From positions 1-35,301 of the forward strand of contig JAJDVW010000127.1 in NCBI GenBank assembly GCA_022825925.1: DNA of 35,301 nucleotides. The letters run 5' to 3'. Positions within the stretch are counted from its first letter, which is position 1. The number at the start of each line of letters is the position of its first letter. Positions 14,712 to 21,870 of this stretch are shown here, piece by piece. A model generated the notes under the pieces. The model did not search any database, had not been told where the DNA came from, and saw only the letters and a list, made by a program, of their open reading frames with translations. The position numbers and the translations under genes were made by a program. The DNA is from Pseudomonadales bacterium. GTDB taxonomy: Bacteria > Pseudomonadota > Gammaproteobacteria > Pseudomonadales > Azotimanducaceae.

Positions 14712-15683
14712 ATGTCTGACACGCCGTACCAGGGTCTTGCGCCCGAGACCATGCTCGATGCCCTGGACCGCGCCGGATTCCGCACCGACGGGCGGCTGAT
14801 GCCCCTCAACAGCTACGAGAACCGCGTGTACGAGGCCGGCATCGAGGACGACGCGCCGGTCGTCGCCAAGTTCTACCGTCCCGACCGCTGGACGGATGCC
14901 GCGATCCTCGAGGAACACGCCTTCATCGGGGAGCTGTGCGATGCGGGCCTGCGGTGCGTGGCGCCCATCTCCCGGGACGGCGTCTCGCTGTTCGAGTACG
15001 AGGGGTTCCGCTACGCGGTCTTCCCGCGGCAGGCGGGCCGTCCGCCGAACGTGGAGGACCGGGAGGTGCTGCGGATCCTCGGCCACGCCCTGGGCCGCAT
15101 GCACGCCGTTGGCGCGACCACGCCCTTCGCGCACCGTCGGCGGCTGACCGTGGGCGACTTCGCGGCGGACTCGGCGGCGTTCCTGCTCGGCAGCGGCCTC
15201 ATCGAACCGGAGCTCACCGACGCCTACCGGGCGGTGACGTCGCAGTTGATCGAACGGGTCGCCCCGGTGATCGAGACCGCGAGGACCCAGATCCGCATCC
15301 ACGGCGACTGTCATCTCGGCAACCTGCTCTGGCGCTACGACGCACCGAACTTCGTGGACTTCGACGACACCATGACGGGGCCGCCGGTACAGGATCTGTG
15401 GATGCTGCTGTCGGGCGACCGGGACGAGCGCAGCCGGCAGCTCGCGGACCTGGTCGAGGCGTACGAAGTCTTCCATGTCTTCGACGCGCTCGAGACGCGG
15501 CTGATCGAACCGTTGCGGGCGCTGCGCATGATTCATCACGCGGCCTGGATCGGCCGGCGCTGGCACGACCCCGCGTTTCCCGTGGCGTTCCCGGATTTCG
15601 GCGGGACGCGCTACTGGAGCGAGCATATCCTGACGCTGAAGGAGCAGTTGGCGGCGCTCGACGAGCCGCCGCTGACGCTCTGA
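14712..15683 (+). CDS. srkA: Stress response serine/threonine protein kinase SrkA (RdoA)
   Basis: 323 residues, close to the 328 of the E. coli protein. The ATG at 14712 has GAGGGGAG upstream; longer in-frame extensions begin in sequence without homology. Kinase-fold residues: Lys53 (VVAKFYRP) in the N-lobe, catalytic HGDCHLGN (197-204, Asp199, Asn204), and DFDD (216-219) as metal ligand, the arrangement of the choline kinase/APH-like superfamily. SrkA phosphorylates Ser/Thr and in E. coli protects from envelope and oxidative stress and opposes MazEF-mediated death (established knowledge). In enterics it lies next to dsbA; here it precedes a DUF4202 gene by 20 bases, so they are likely co-transcribed. 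Confidence 0.92.
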   Translation: MSDTPYQGLAPETMLDALDRAGFRTDGRLMPLNSYENRVYEAGIEDDAPVVAKFYRPDRWTDAAILEEHAFIGELCDAGLRCVAPISRDGVSLFEYEGFRYAVFPRQAGRPPNVEDREVLRILGHALGRMHAVGATTPFAHRRRLTVGDFAADSAAFLLGSGLIEPELTDAYRAVTSQLIERVAPVIETARTQIRIHGDCHLGNLLWRYDAPNFVDFDDTMTGPPVQDLWMLLSGDRDERSRQLADLVEAYEVFHVFDALETRLIEPLRALRMIHHAAWIGRRWHDPAFPVAFPDFGGTRYWSEHILTLKEQLAALDEPPLTL

Positions 15684-15703
15684 CGCGCGGGGTACGAGCT
15701 GTC

Positions 15704-16261
15704 GTGGAGCGCGCCCTGTTCGAGCGGGCCGTCGGGATGATCGACCGGCGCCACGCGGAGGACCCCGCAGGCAGGGAACTCGCCTACGCACGGGCGATGA
15801 CGACGCACCTCGACGCGCTGGTGGCGGCCCCTTCGGATCCGTTGCGCATCGCGGTGCGCGCGCAGCACTTCGAGCGTTGGCTGTACCCGCGCAGCGACTT
15901 CCCGCCGGGTCGCCGGGGCTACCTGCGCTGGCGCGCGGAGGCCGCCCGGCGCCAGGCGGAAGCCGTCGGAGCGATTCTCGAGTCCCATGGGGTGGACGAC
16001 GCCACGGCTACGCGCGTGCAGGCGCTGATGCTGAAGCGCAACCGCCTGCGCGACCCGGAAGCGCAGGCGCTCGAGGACTGTGCCTGCCTGGTGTTCCTCG
16101 AGTCCGAACTCGCGCGCTTCGCCGGGGGCCGGGACCGCGACCGCGTGATCGAGATCCTGCGCCGCACCTGGGGGAAGATGTCCGATGCGGGTCGGCGGCG
16201 CGCCCACGCGCTGGCCATCGACACGACGACCCGGCGGTTGCTCGACGAGGCGCTCGGCTGA
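15704..16261 (+). CDS. DUF4202 domain protein
   Basis: 185 residues, GTG start at 15704 with no strong ribosome-binding site; it is 20 bases behind srkA and could depend on coupling. The sequence shows the typical DUF4202 pattern: FERAVGMIDRRHAEDP at the start, ELAYARAMTTHLDAL, AVRAQHFERWLYPRSDFPPG with RRGYLRWR, then LEDCACLVFLESELARF. The conserved His in RAQHFERW and the Glu-Asp in LEDCACLVF recall an all-helical HD-like metal site, but this is only an impression. Members are about 190-200 residues, so this copy is full length. In other genomes the family is often seen near sulfur or nitrogen assimilation genes; here there is no such context. Function unknown, cytoplasmic. Confidence 0.82.
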   Translation: MERALFERAVGMIDRRHAEDPAGRELAYARAMTTHLDALVAAPSDPLRIAVRAQHFERWLYPRSDFPPGRRGYLRWRAEAARRQAEAVGAILESHGVDDATATRVQALMLKRNRLRDPEAQALEDCACLVFLESELARFAGGRDRDRVIEILRRTWGKMSDAGRRRAHALAIDTTTRRLLDEALG

Positions 16262-16265
16262 CCGT

Positions 16266-17036
16266 TCAGATGTCGGAGAAGTCCCCGTGCCTCCCGGCGC
16301 CGCTGTTGAATCGCGCCGCCCCGGCCACGGTCTCCCCGGACTTGATCACTTCCCTCCCGAGCAGGGCTTCCTGGGAGAGCGCCTCGTCCATCCCGCGGCT
16401 CCACTGCGTGATCGCGGAGCGCCGATCGCTCAGCATGCAGCGCTGCGGGAAGCGCGTCAGTTGCTCGGCCAGTTCCACCGCACCGTGGAGGGCTTCGCCG
16501 GGTTCCGTCAACCGGTTGGCGAGGCCCATCATCCGGGCTTCGTCTCCGGACACGCCGCGCCCGGTGAGGATCATGTCCATCGCGTGGCTCTGGCCGATGA
16601 GCCGGGGCAGGCGTACCGTGCCGCCGTCGACGAGCGGTACGCCCCAGCGCCGGCAGTAGACGCCGAAGACGGCATCGCGCGCCGCCACCCGGAGATCGCA
16701 CCAGAGCGCGAGTTCCAGGCCCCCGGCGACGGCATGGCCCTCGACCGCGGCGATCACCGGCTTGTTCAGCAGCATGCGCGTGGGTCCGAGGGGGCCCTCG
16801 CCGTCGAGGGTCACCCGGTTGCCGCGCCCCTCGGCGACCGCCTTGAGATCGGCCCCGGCGCAGAAGTGGCCGTCGGCGCCGGTGAGCACGGCGGCCCTCT
16901 GCTGCCTGTTGGCGTCGAAGGCCCGGAACGCCTCGGCGAGCGCGGCCGCGGTCGGGTGGTCGATGGCGTTGCGGACCGCCGGACGGTCGATGGTGATGAT
17001 GACGAGGTCGCCGTGTTTCTCCTGCCTGACGCTCAT
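16266..17036 (-). CDS. Enoyl-CoA hydratase/isomerase (crotonase) family protein
   Basis: 256 residues, ATG at 17036. Crotonase features: DRPAVRNAID at 17-26, the oxyanion-hole segment HFCAGADLKAVAEG (57-70), and HAVAGGLELALWCDLRVA (101-118) with Glu108 at the place of the first catalytic glutamate. At the place of the second (the position of Glu164 in the rat enzyme) the sequence reads FGVYCRRWGVPLVDGGT, so Cys128 replaces it; this is common in a crotonase subgroup that may not hydrate simple enoyl-CoAs. The reaction is therefore open: hydratase, isomerase or hydrolase on an acyl-CoA. It is divergent from the carboxymuconolactone-decarboxylase-like gene across 70 bases, and convergent with DUF4202 with a gap of four bases. 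Confidence 0.9.
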   Translation of the reverse strand: MSVRQEKHGDLVIITIDRPAVRNAIDHPTAAALAEAFRAFDANRQQRAAVLTGADGHFCAGADLKAVAEGRGNRVTLDGEGPLGPTRMLLNKPVIAAVEGHAVAGGLELALWCDLRVAARDAVFGVYCRRWGVPLVDGGTVRLPRLIGQSHAMDMILTGRGVSGDEARMMGLANRLTEPGEALHGAVELAEQLTRFPQRCMLSDRRSAITQWSRGMDEALSQEALLGREVIKSGETVAGAARFNSGAGRHGDFSDI

Positions 17037-17106
17037 GCGATGGGTCCGAACCGTGGAAGAGACAGCTTATAGTAGAGGCAATTTCCGCCCTTGGAGGACG
17101 TTGACG

Positions 17107-17658
17107 ATGAGATTGTCGAAGCCGCGGCTGGCGCCGACCCAGCGCGCCGAGTGGGACGCAGAGCAGGCCGAGGTGGCGGCGCGTTTCGGGGACGGCCCGG
17201 TGGCCAACGTCTTCGGGACGATGCTCCGGCATCCGGGCCTGTTCCGGCGCTGGCTGCCCTTCGCCAACCACATCCTGGGCAAGTCGACGATCTCGGTGCG
17301 CGACCGGGAGGTGCTGATCCTGCGCACGGCGTGGGTCGTCCGTTCCGAGTACGAGTGGGGCCAGCACGTCGTGATCGCGCGGAACGCGGGGATGAGCGAG
17401 GACGAGATCTCCATGGCGCGCACGGGCCCGGACACCGCCGGCATCGATGGGCGCGACCGGCTGCTCCTCGCCGCCGCGGACGAGCTGCTCGACGACGCGT
17501 TCGTCTCCGACGCGACCTGGGCCGGGCTGACGGAGCACTACGACACGCGGCAGATCATGGACATCGTCTTCACCGTGGGGCAGTACAACATGCTCGCCAT
17601 GGGTCTGAACTCCTTCGGCGTGCAGCGGGACGCCGGCGTGCCCGGGTTCGACGATTGA
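17107..17658 (+). CDS. Carboxymuconolactone decarboxylase (AhpD-like) family protein
   Basis: 183 residues, ATG at 17107 with TTGGAGG about ten bases upstream. An all-helical AhpD/CMD fold is indicated by VRDREVLILRTAWVVRSEYE, WGQHVVIARNAGMSE and a C-terminal FTVGQYNMLAMGLNSFGV. In place of the CxxC of AhpD-type peroxidase partners the protein has EYEWGQHV (about 78-85) with Glu and His, the pattern of the decarboxylase-like subgroup; so a thiol-dependent role is unlikely. Such proteins occur in aromatic or CoA-linked catabolic clusters. It is divergently placed to the crotonase-like gene and could share regulation with it. Exact substrate unknown. Confidence 0.88.
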   Translation: MRLSKPRLAPTQRAEWDAEQAEVAARFGDGPVANVFGTMLRHPGLFRRWLPFANHILGKSTISVRDREVLILRTAWVVRSEYEWGQHVVIARNAGMSEDEISMARTGPDTAGIDGRDRLLLAAADELLDDAFVSDATWAGLTEHYDTRQIMDIVFTVGQYNMLAMGLNSFGVQRDAGVPGFDD

Positions 17659-17675
17659 GGGCTGCCCCGAGCCCT
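17658..17675 (+). terminator. Possible terminator hairpin
   Basis: AGGGCT-GCCCCG-AGCCCT begins at the last base of the stop codon of the preceding gene. Six-base stem, no T-run after it (ATAGAAGATT), so at best a weak signal. Confidence 0.25.
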
Positions 17676-17716
17676 ATAGAAGATTGAGGACGTATGAGGC
17701 GCCGCTTTAATCGCGA

Positions 17717-17765
17717 TTTGTTACATAAGGGGGTGCCGCAGCCACTTGTCACCGAACGTAACAAA
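17717..17765. promoter_or_regulatory. Widely spaced inverted repeat TTTGTTAC ... GTAACAAA
   Basis: TTTGTTAC (17717-17724) and GTAACAAA (17758-17765) are perfect eight-base inverted copies separated by 33 bases, in the gap before the TMEM220-like gene. Spacing of arm centres is 41 bases, close to four helical turns, which would suit two protein-binding sites on one face. AT-rich sites of this kind stand out in the GC-rich background; binding protein unknown. Confidence 0.35.
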
Positions 17766-17827
17766 CGGGTTGAATAGGGGTTCGGTCGGCCGGGGGGCCC
17801 GGCCGGGGCACCGCGGGCGTCGCGTCT

Positions 17828-17862
17828 GGGGAAACGGTCAGGGGAAACGGTCAGGGGAAACG
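17828..17862 (+). repeat. 13-bp tandem repeat, 2.7 copies
   Basis: GGGGAAACGGTCA occurs at 17828-17840 and 17841-17853 and partly (GGGGAAACG) at 17854-17862, ten bases before the ATG of the TMEM220-like gene. All copies are identical, so the array is young or kept; its GGGG-rich units lie where the ribosome binds. Confidence 0.85.
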
Positions 17863-17871
17863 AACGTCGGG

Positions 17872-18330
17872 ATGCGTTACATCAACGGGTTGATCGGGGT
17901 GGCGTTGCTGTTCGTTGCGGGCAGTCACGTCGGCAAGACGGACTGGATCATCTGGCTACCCATCTACGGTGCCGGCGCCGTCATCGCCCTGTCGTCCCTG
18001 AAGACGCAAATGCCCGACTGGATGGTCTGGGCCTGCGCGGTGGCCGCCGCCGGCATGATGTTCGGCTACTTCTCGCTCTTCTTCCAGATCGCGCCGCATC
18101 TGCGGGGCGACTGGATCATGCAGGGTCATGCCTGTTCGAATCTCCTGATCGCGGCCTTCTGCATGATCCCCGTACTGTCGGAGTACAGTCGGCGCATGAA
18201 GGTCCGGCAGGAGTCCCGCGACTCCCGCGCCGGCCGCGAAGAGTCGGTATCCGAGTTCTCCCTGCGCCGCCTGCTCTCCCGCTTCCTCCCCGACCGCTCT
18301 CCCGACCAGATCCGCAAGCCCACCGCCTGA
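17872..18330 (+). CDS. TMEM220-like small membrane protein
   Basis: 152 residues from ATG at 17872. Four hydrophobic segments: 4-19, 24-43 (TDWIIWLPIYGAGAVIALSS), 49-69 (MVWACAVAAAGMMFGYFSLF) and 84-99 (CSNLLIAAFCMIPVLSEY). The motif DWIIWLPIYGAGA corresponds to the DPxxWIxIYG segment of TMEM220-type proteins, which are short polytopic proteins without known function. The C-terminal 50 residues (RRMKVRQESRDSRAGREESV and on) are strongly charged and cytosolic, an extension not typical for the family. An upstream in-frame start at 17746 would translate through the tandem repeat and is not supported. The family call is moderate. Confidence 0.55.
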   Translation: MRYINGLIGVALLFVAGSHVGKTDWIIWLPIYGAGAVIALSSLKTQMPDWMVWACAVAAAGMMFGYFSLFFQIAPHLRGDWIMQGHACSNLLIAAFCMIPVLSEYSRRMKVRQESRDSRAGREESVSEFSLRRLLSRFLPDRSPDQIRKPTA

Positions 18331-18373
18331 CGTTGACGTCACGTTGCCGCCGACGCGGGCGGACGATTCGCGC

Positions 18374-19231
18374 ATGACACCGCGCCGTTCCGTCCTGTAC
18401 ATGCCCGGCGCGAACGAACGCGCCATGGAGAAGGCGCGCGGCATCGACTGCGACGGCGTGATCTTCGACCTCGAGGACGCGGTCGCGCCGGAGGTGAAGC
18501 CCCGCGCGAGGGAACGGATAGCGGCGGCGATTTCGGCGGGCGGCTACGGCTACCGCGAACTCGTGGTCCGCGCGAACGGCCTCGACACGCCCTGGGGCGC
18601 CGAGGACATCGCTCGGATGGCGGCCCTGCCGATCGCGGCGATGCTGTTCCCCAAGGTGGAGACGGTGGCGCAGGTCGCCGAGATCGTGGCGGGCGTCGAT
18701 GCGGCGGGCGGGGCGGAGCTCGCGGTCTGGATCATGATCGAGACCCCGCGGGGCGTGCAGAACGTGGAGGCGCTCGCGGCGTCGAGCGATCGCGTGACCG
18801 TGCTTGCCATGGGCACGAGCGACCTGGTCAAGGAGCTGCGCGGACGGCACCGGGCGGACCGCGCCGGCGTGACCTACGCGCTGCAGCGCTGCGTGATCGC
18901 GGCGCGCGCCGCGGGCAAGGAGATTCTCGACGGCGTGCACCTCGACTTCCGCGATGCCGACAGCTTCCGGGCGGCGTGCGAGCAGGGGCGTGATCTCGGC
19001 TTCGACGGCAAGACGCTGATCCACCCGACCCAGGTGCCCGTCGCGAACGCGGTGTTCGGTCCTTCCGCCGAGGAGATCGACTTCGCGCGCCGCGCCCGCG
19101 AGGCCTGGGAGGCGGCGCGTGCCGCGGGCAAGGGCGTGGCGGAAGTGGACGGCCGCCTGGTCGAGAACATGCACGTGGCGGAGGCGGAACGCGCGCTGGC
19201 GTTCGCCGACGCCCTCGCCGGGCGTCGCTGA
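18374..19231 (+). CDS. HpcH/HpaI aldolase / citrate lyase beta (CitE)-like CoA lyase
   Basis: 285 residues, ATG at 18374 (an upstream in-frame ATG at 18344 adds ten unlike residues). The start RRSVLYMPGANERAMEKAR and then DGVIFDLEDAVAPEVKPRAR hold the substrate and Mg-binding residues (Glu and Asp of LEDAV); further FPKVETVAQV, WIMIETPRGV with the second metal-binding Glu, and GKTLIHPTQVPVANAVFGPS, the C-terminal CoA-binding segment. Such single CitE-like proteins cleave or form malyl-CoA, citramalyl-CoA or beta-methylmalyl-CoA (TIM barrel, Mg2+). There are no CitD or CitF genes, so it is not a citrate lyase complex. Next gene is convergent. Confidence 0.9.
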   Translation: MTPRRSVLYMPGANERAMEKARGIDCDGVIFDLEDAVAPEVKPRARERIAAAISAGGYGYRELVVRANGLDTPWGAEDIARMAALPIAAMLFPKVETVAQVAEIVAGVDAAGGAELAVWIMIETPRGVQNVEALAASSDRVTVLAMGTSDLVKELRGRHRADRAGVTYALQRCVIAARAAGKEILDGVHLDFRDADSFRAACEQGRDLGFDGKTLIHPTQVPVANAVFGPSAEEIDFARRAREAWEAARAAGKGVAEVDGRLVENMHVAEAERALAFADALAGRR

Positions 19232-19244
19232 CGGTTAGTCGAAG

Positions 19245-20192
19245 TCAGCCGGCCTCCCGCCGGACGGCGGGCATCACGTCCTCAAGATAGAAATCGAGGG
19301 CCTCCGGGTCCCACGGGGCGCGCAGGGCGACGTTGATTTCCTGCGCCCCCGCCTCGACGTAGCGCATCATGCCGTCCACCGCCTGGCCGGGCGTACACAG
19401 CAGCGTGCCCCCCAGGATGCGCTCCGAGGCGGCGCCCCACTCCTCCTCCATGCGCCCGCGTTCGGTGCGTAGCGCGGCCTCGTCCATCGCCATGCCGAAG
19501 GCGAGGTTCGCCCCGCGGCGGATCTCGGCGGGATCGCGCTCGTCCTCCTCGCACCAGTGGTCCAGCACGCCGTTCAGGCGCCGCCACTCGTCCGCGGAGA
19601 CGTACGCCGCGTTCCAGCCGTCCGCCCGCCGGGCGGCGATCTCCAGCGTACGCCGTTCGCCCAGGCCCCCGATCCAGATGGGCAGGCGCTCCTGCACGGG
19701 TCGCGGCAGGCAGGAAGCGTCGTCCACCTGGAAGTGCCGGCCCGAGTAGGTCGTCCGTTCCTCGGTGAGCAGCCGTCGTATGACGTCGGCCGCCTCGTCC
19801 AGCATGTCGAGGCGCGTGCCGATATCCGGGAAGGCGTAGCCGTAGGCGGACGCCTCCCAGATGTGCCAGCCCGCGCCGATGCCGAGTTCGAAACGTCCGC
19901 CGGAGATGTGGTCGAGGGTGGTCGCCGCCTTGGCGAGCAGGGCGGGGTTGCGATAGCCGACGTAGAAAACGAGGCAGCCGATGCGGGCGTGTTCGGTCTC
20001 CGCGGCGAGTGCGCCGAGCGTGGCGAGCGCCTCGAAGTGGGGCTGCGTGCCGCCCCGGGGGGGCGCCTCGTAGAAGTGGTCCCACGCGGAGATCCAGTCG
20101 ACGCCGGCGGCATCGAGCTTGCGCCACAGGGCGCGCATCTCGGACATGGGCATGTTCTGTTGGCCGACGTGGACGCCGAGCGAGATGGCCAT
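19245..20192 (-). CDS. LLM-class flavin-dependent oxidoreductase (F420-type branch)
   Basis: 315 residues, ATG at 20192 with AAGGAG eight bases upstream. The bacterial luciferase-like TIM barrel is seen from LGVHVGQQNM, DWISAWDHFYEAPPRGG, IGCLVFYVGYRNPALLAKAA with TLDHISGGRFELGIGAGW (a hallmark of the LLM group) and LPIWIGGLGERRTLEIAARR with ADGWNAAY. Sequence features fit the branch annotated as F420-dependent, although FMN use cannot be excluded. Reaction: redox or monooxygenation of a small organic molecule. It sits nine bases behind a YciI gene on the same strand, presumably one operon. Confidence 0.9.
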   Translation of the reverse strand: MAISLGVHVGQQNMPMSEMRALWRKLDAAGVDWISAWDHFYEAPPRGGTQPHFEALATLGALAAETEHARIGCLVFYVGYRNPALLAKAATTLDHISGGRFELGIGAGWHIWEASAYGYAFPDIGTRLDMLDEAADVIRRLLTEERTTYSGRHFQVDDASCLPRPVQERLPIWIGGLGERRTLEIAARRADGWNAAYVSADEWRRLNGVLDHWCEEDERDPAEIRRGANLAFGMAMDEAALRTERGRMEEEWGAASERILGGTLLCTPGQAVDGMMRYVEAGAQEINVALRAPWDPEALDFYLEDVMPAVRREAG

Positions 20193-20201
20193 GGGGTCTC
20201 C

Positions 20202-20498
20202 TTAGGACAGCGCCGTTCTGAACGGGTACAGGGTGGCGCGCATGAGGCCGCGGCGGACGGCGGGATCCTCGTTCATGACCCGTGTGGCGGTCGCGTGCCC
20301 GTCGGCGTCGAGCACGACGATGCCGAACGTGCGCTCGTCCTCGGTCGTGGTGCGGCCGGCGAAGCGCACGACGCCTGCGCCGTGCAGCTTCCGGAGGTAC
20401 GCGAAATGGTCGGCCACCGCAGCCTGTTCGGCGCGCGTGCCCCCGTCGTCGAACATGCCCGGCCGCGCGAGCCGGAGCCGGTAGAGGAACTCCGCCAT
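20202..20498 (-). CDS. YciI family protein
   Basis: 98 residues, from ATG at 20498; a longer in-frame reading to 20624 adds arginine/alanine-rich sequence without homology. The ferredoxin-like YciI fold is suggested by EFLYRLRLARPGMFD at the start, VADHFAYLRKLHGAGVVRFA with the conserved His, TFGIVVLDADGHATATRV and a final PFRTAL. Members are dimeric, about 90-100 residues, and mostly of unknown function; one group works in chlorinated aromatic degradation. Here it precedes the LLM oxidoreductase by nine bases and may assist it. No clear ribosome-binding site. Confidence 0.85.
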   Translation of the reverse strand: MAEFLYRLRLARPGMFDDGGTRAEQAAVADHFAYLRKLHGAGVVRFAGRTTTEDERTFGIVVLDADGHATATRVMNEDPAVRRGLMRATLYPFRTALS

Positions 20499-20554
20499 GG
20501 AGGGTCTCGAGGAAGCGGGCGGGGAGCATAGCAGCGCCTCGAAGCCGGGGCCAA

Positions 20555-20592
20555 CGCGCACCGACCCGCGCACACCCGCGCACCGACCCGCG
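20555..20592. repeat. Direct repeat, 16 bp, two copies
   Basis: CGCGCACCGACCCGCG at 20555-20570 and again at 20577-20592 (period 22 bases) in the divergent gap between the YciI and membrane protein genes. It may be a pair of binding sites two helical turns apart or a chance GC-rich duplication. Confidence 0.6.
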
Positions 20593-20641
20593 TCCGCGCG
20601 GGCCCGTGTACCTGCCTGCCGCACGCGAGTATCGTCACGCC

Positions 20642-21319
20642 GTGGACCTGCGTCACGTTGCCGTCGTCGTCTGGGCGCTGAGCTGGCTGGGCGTCACGGC
20701 GGCGTACCTGGCTTCCGCGCTGGGCGACCACGTTCCGACGTGCGTTCCGCACCTGACGGGCTGCACGAGCGTGAGCGCGGCCGGCCGCCACGGCGCCGGC
20801 TTCTTCATCTTCAAGGCCGCCATGTTGCCCGCGGCCGCGTTCTGGATCGTCTACTGGGTCCTGTGCGGACACTGGCTCCGCAGCAGCGGCGAGACCTCCA
20901 CCCGTTGGCGCGCGGCGACCGTGGCGACGGGCGTCGTCGGCGCGCTCTTCTTCGTGCTCTACACGACCTTCCTCGGCTCGGAAGGGGACCTGTACCGCGC
21001 CATGCGCCGGTACGGCACGATCGTGTTCTTCGGCTGCACGTTCCTCGCCGAGCTGCTCCTCGCGTACCGGGCACAGGCGGCCCTCGGCGAGACGCGGCTC
21101 GTCCGGATCAAGGTGTTCCTGTGCCTCGCGGTACTGGTCGAGGGACTGACGCTCGGCGCGCTGCAGAACTTCGTCGAGGACGACGACTGGATCGAGAACC
21201 TGACGGAGTGGCACGTGGCGTCGGCCATCGCGTTCTACCCGTTCCTCACCTGGCTGATCTGGCGCCGTTCCGGTTGGATGATCGAGTTCTCCACGAAGCC
21301 TCCCCCGGGCGAGCCCTGA
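20642..21319 (+). CDS. Six-span membrane protein, Frag1/DRAM/Sfk1-like layout
   Basis: 225 residues from GTG at 20642; the frame is open further up, but the sequence there is not protein-like. Six hydrophobic segments can be read at about 4-26, 52-74, 86-110, 122-143, 150-172 and 185-207. Between the first two lies a conserved-looking loop VPTCVPHLTGCTSVSAAGRH with two Cys, which recalls the external loop of bacterial Frag1/DRAM/Sfk1-type proteins. This assignment rests on topology and that loop only. Function unknown; inner membrane location expected. Next gene on the same strand is 111 bases away across a strong hairpin. Confidence 0.6.
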   Translation: MDLRHVAVVVWALSWLGVTAAYLASALGDHVPTCVPHLTGCTSVSAAGRHGAGFFIFKAAMLPAAAFWIVYWVLCGHWLRSSGETSTRWRAATVATGVVGALFFVLYTTFLGSEGDLYRAMRRYGTIVFFGCTFLAELLLAYRAQAALGETRLVRIKVFLCLAVLVEGLTLGALQNFVEDDDWIENLTEWHVASAIAFYPFLTWLIWRRSGWMIEFSTKPPPGEP

Positions 21320-21356
21320 CCGCCCCTGGGCCACCGGCTGCAACGAAATGTTCATC

Positions 21357-21381
21357 GGCCGTGCGTTGCCCCCGCACGGCC
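21357..21381 (+). terminator. Nine-base perfect hairpin between two genes
   Basis: GGCCGTGCG (21357-21365), loop TTGCCCC, CGCACGGCC (21373-21381). Very stable, but followed by CATCCACTAGAG and not by a T-run. It may end transcription of the membrane protein gene with help of Rho, or lie in the leader of the nucleotidyltransferase gene. Confidence 0.45.
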
Positions 21382-21430
21382 CATCCACTAGAGTTCCCGG
21401 CGTCGTCGCGACCGGGGACTCGACCACGAG

Positions 21431-21859
21431 ATGGCAGCGCTGAAGAAAGGCATCACCTTCGGGGCCTTCGACCTGTTCCACGCCGGACACGTCCTCATGA
21501 TGCAGGAGGCCAAGGCGGTCTGCGACCACCTCATCGTCTGCATCCAGAGCGACCCGAGCATCGACCGGCCGGACAAGAACCGGCCCGTGCAGAGCATCGT
21601 GGAGCGCCAGATCCAGGTGGCGGCGTGCCGCTACGTCGACGAGACCATCGTCTACGACACGGAGGCCCACGTCCTCGAGATCCTCCGCTGCCTGGACTGG
21701 GACGTGCGCATCCTCGGCGACGAGTACCGGGACAGGGATTTCACCGGGCGCGAGGAGACCCTCGACCGCTGCTACTTCAACAAGCGGCCCCACGCGTTCT
21801 CGAGTTCCGAGTTGCGGGAGCGGGTGGTGGATCGGTCGGAACTGAAGGCGGTGGGTTGA
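21431..21859 (+). CDS. Cytidylyltransferase-like nucleotidyltransferase (TagD/GCT type)
   Basis: 142 residues, ATG at 21431. The nucleotidyltransferase motif HAGH (17-20, in FGAFDLFHAGHVLMM) and the second motif SSSELRERV (about 124-132; usually ISSTxLR) identify the HxGH superfamily; size and the segment FDLFHAGHVLML agree with glycerol-3-phosphate cytidylyltransferases. It would couple CTP (or ATP) to a phosphorylated alcohol, giving CDP-alcohol and pyrophosphate. In Gram-negatives such genes usually serve surface polysaccharides or unusual phospholipids, but no such genes are near. The conserved RYVDETIVYDTEAHVLE stretch is normal for the family. Confidence 0.87.
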   Translation: MAALKKGITFGAFDLFHAGHVLMMQEAKAVCDHLIVCIQSDPSIDRPDKNRPVQSIVERQIQVAACRYVDETIVYDTEAHVLEILRCLDWDVRILGDEYRDRDFTGREETLDRCYFNKRPHAFSSSELRERVVDRSELKAVG

Positions 21860-21870
21860 GGGGCTGTCCC

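Noticed and set aside
20555..20592. Second operator-type array
   Set aside because: The 16-base direct repeat consists of CG-rich steps common in this sequence, so it is listed only as a repeat and no function is claimed.
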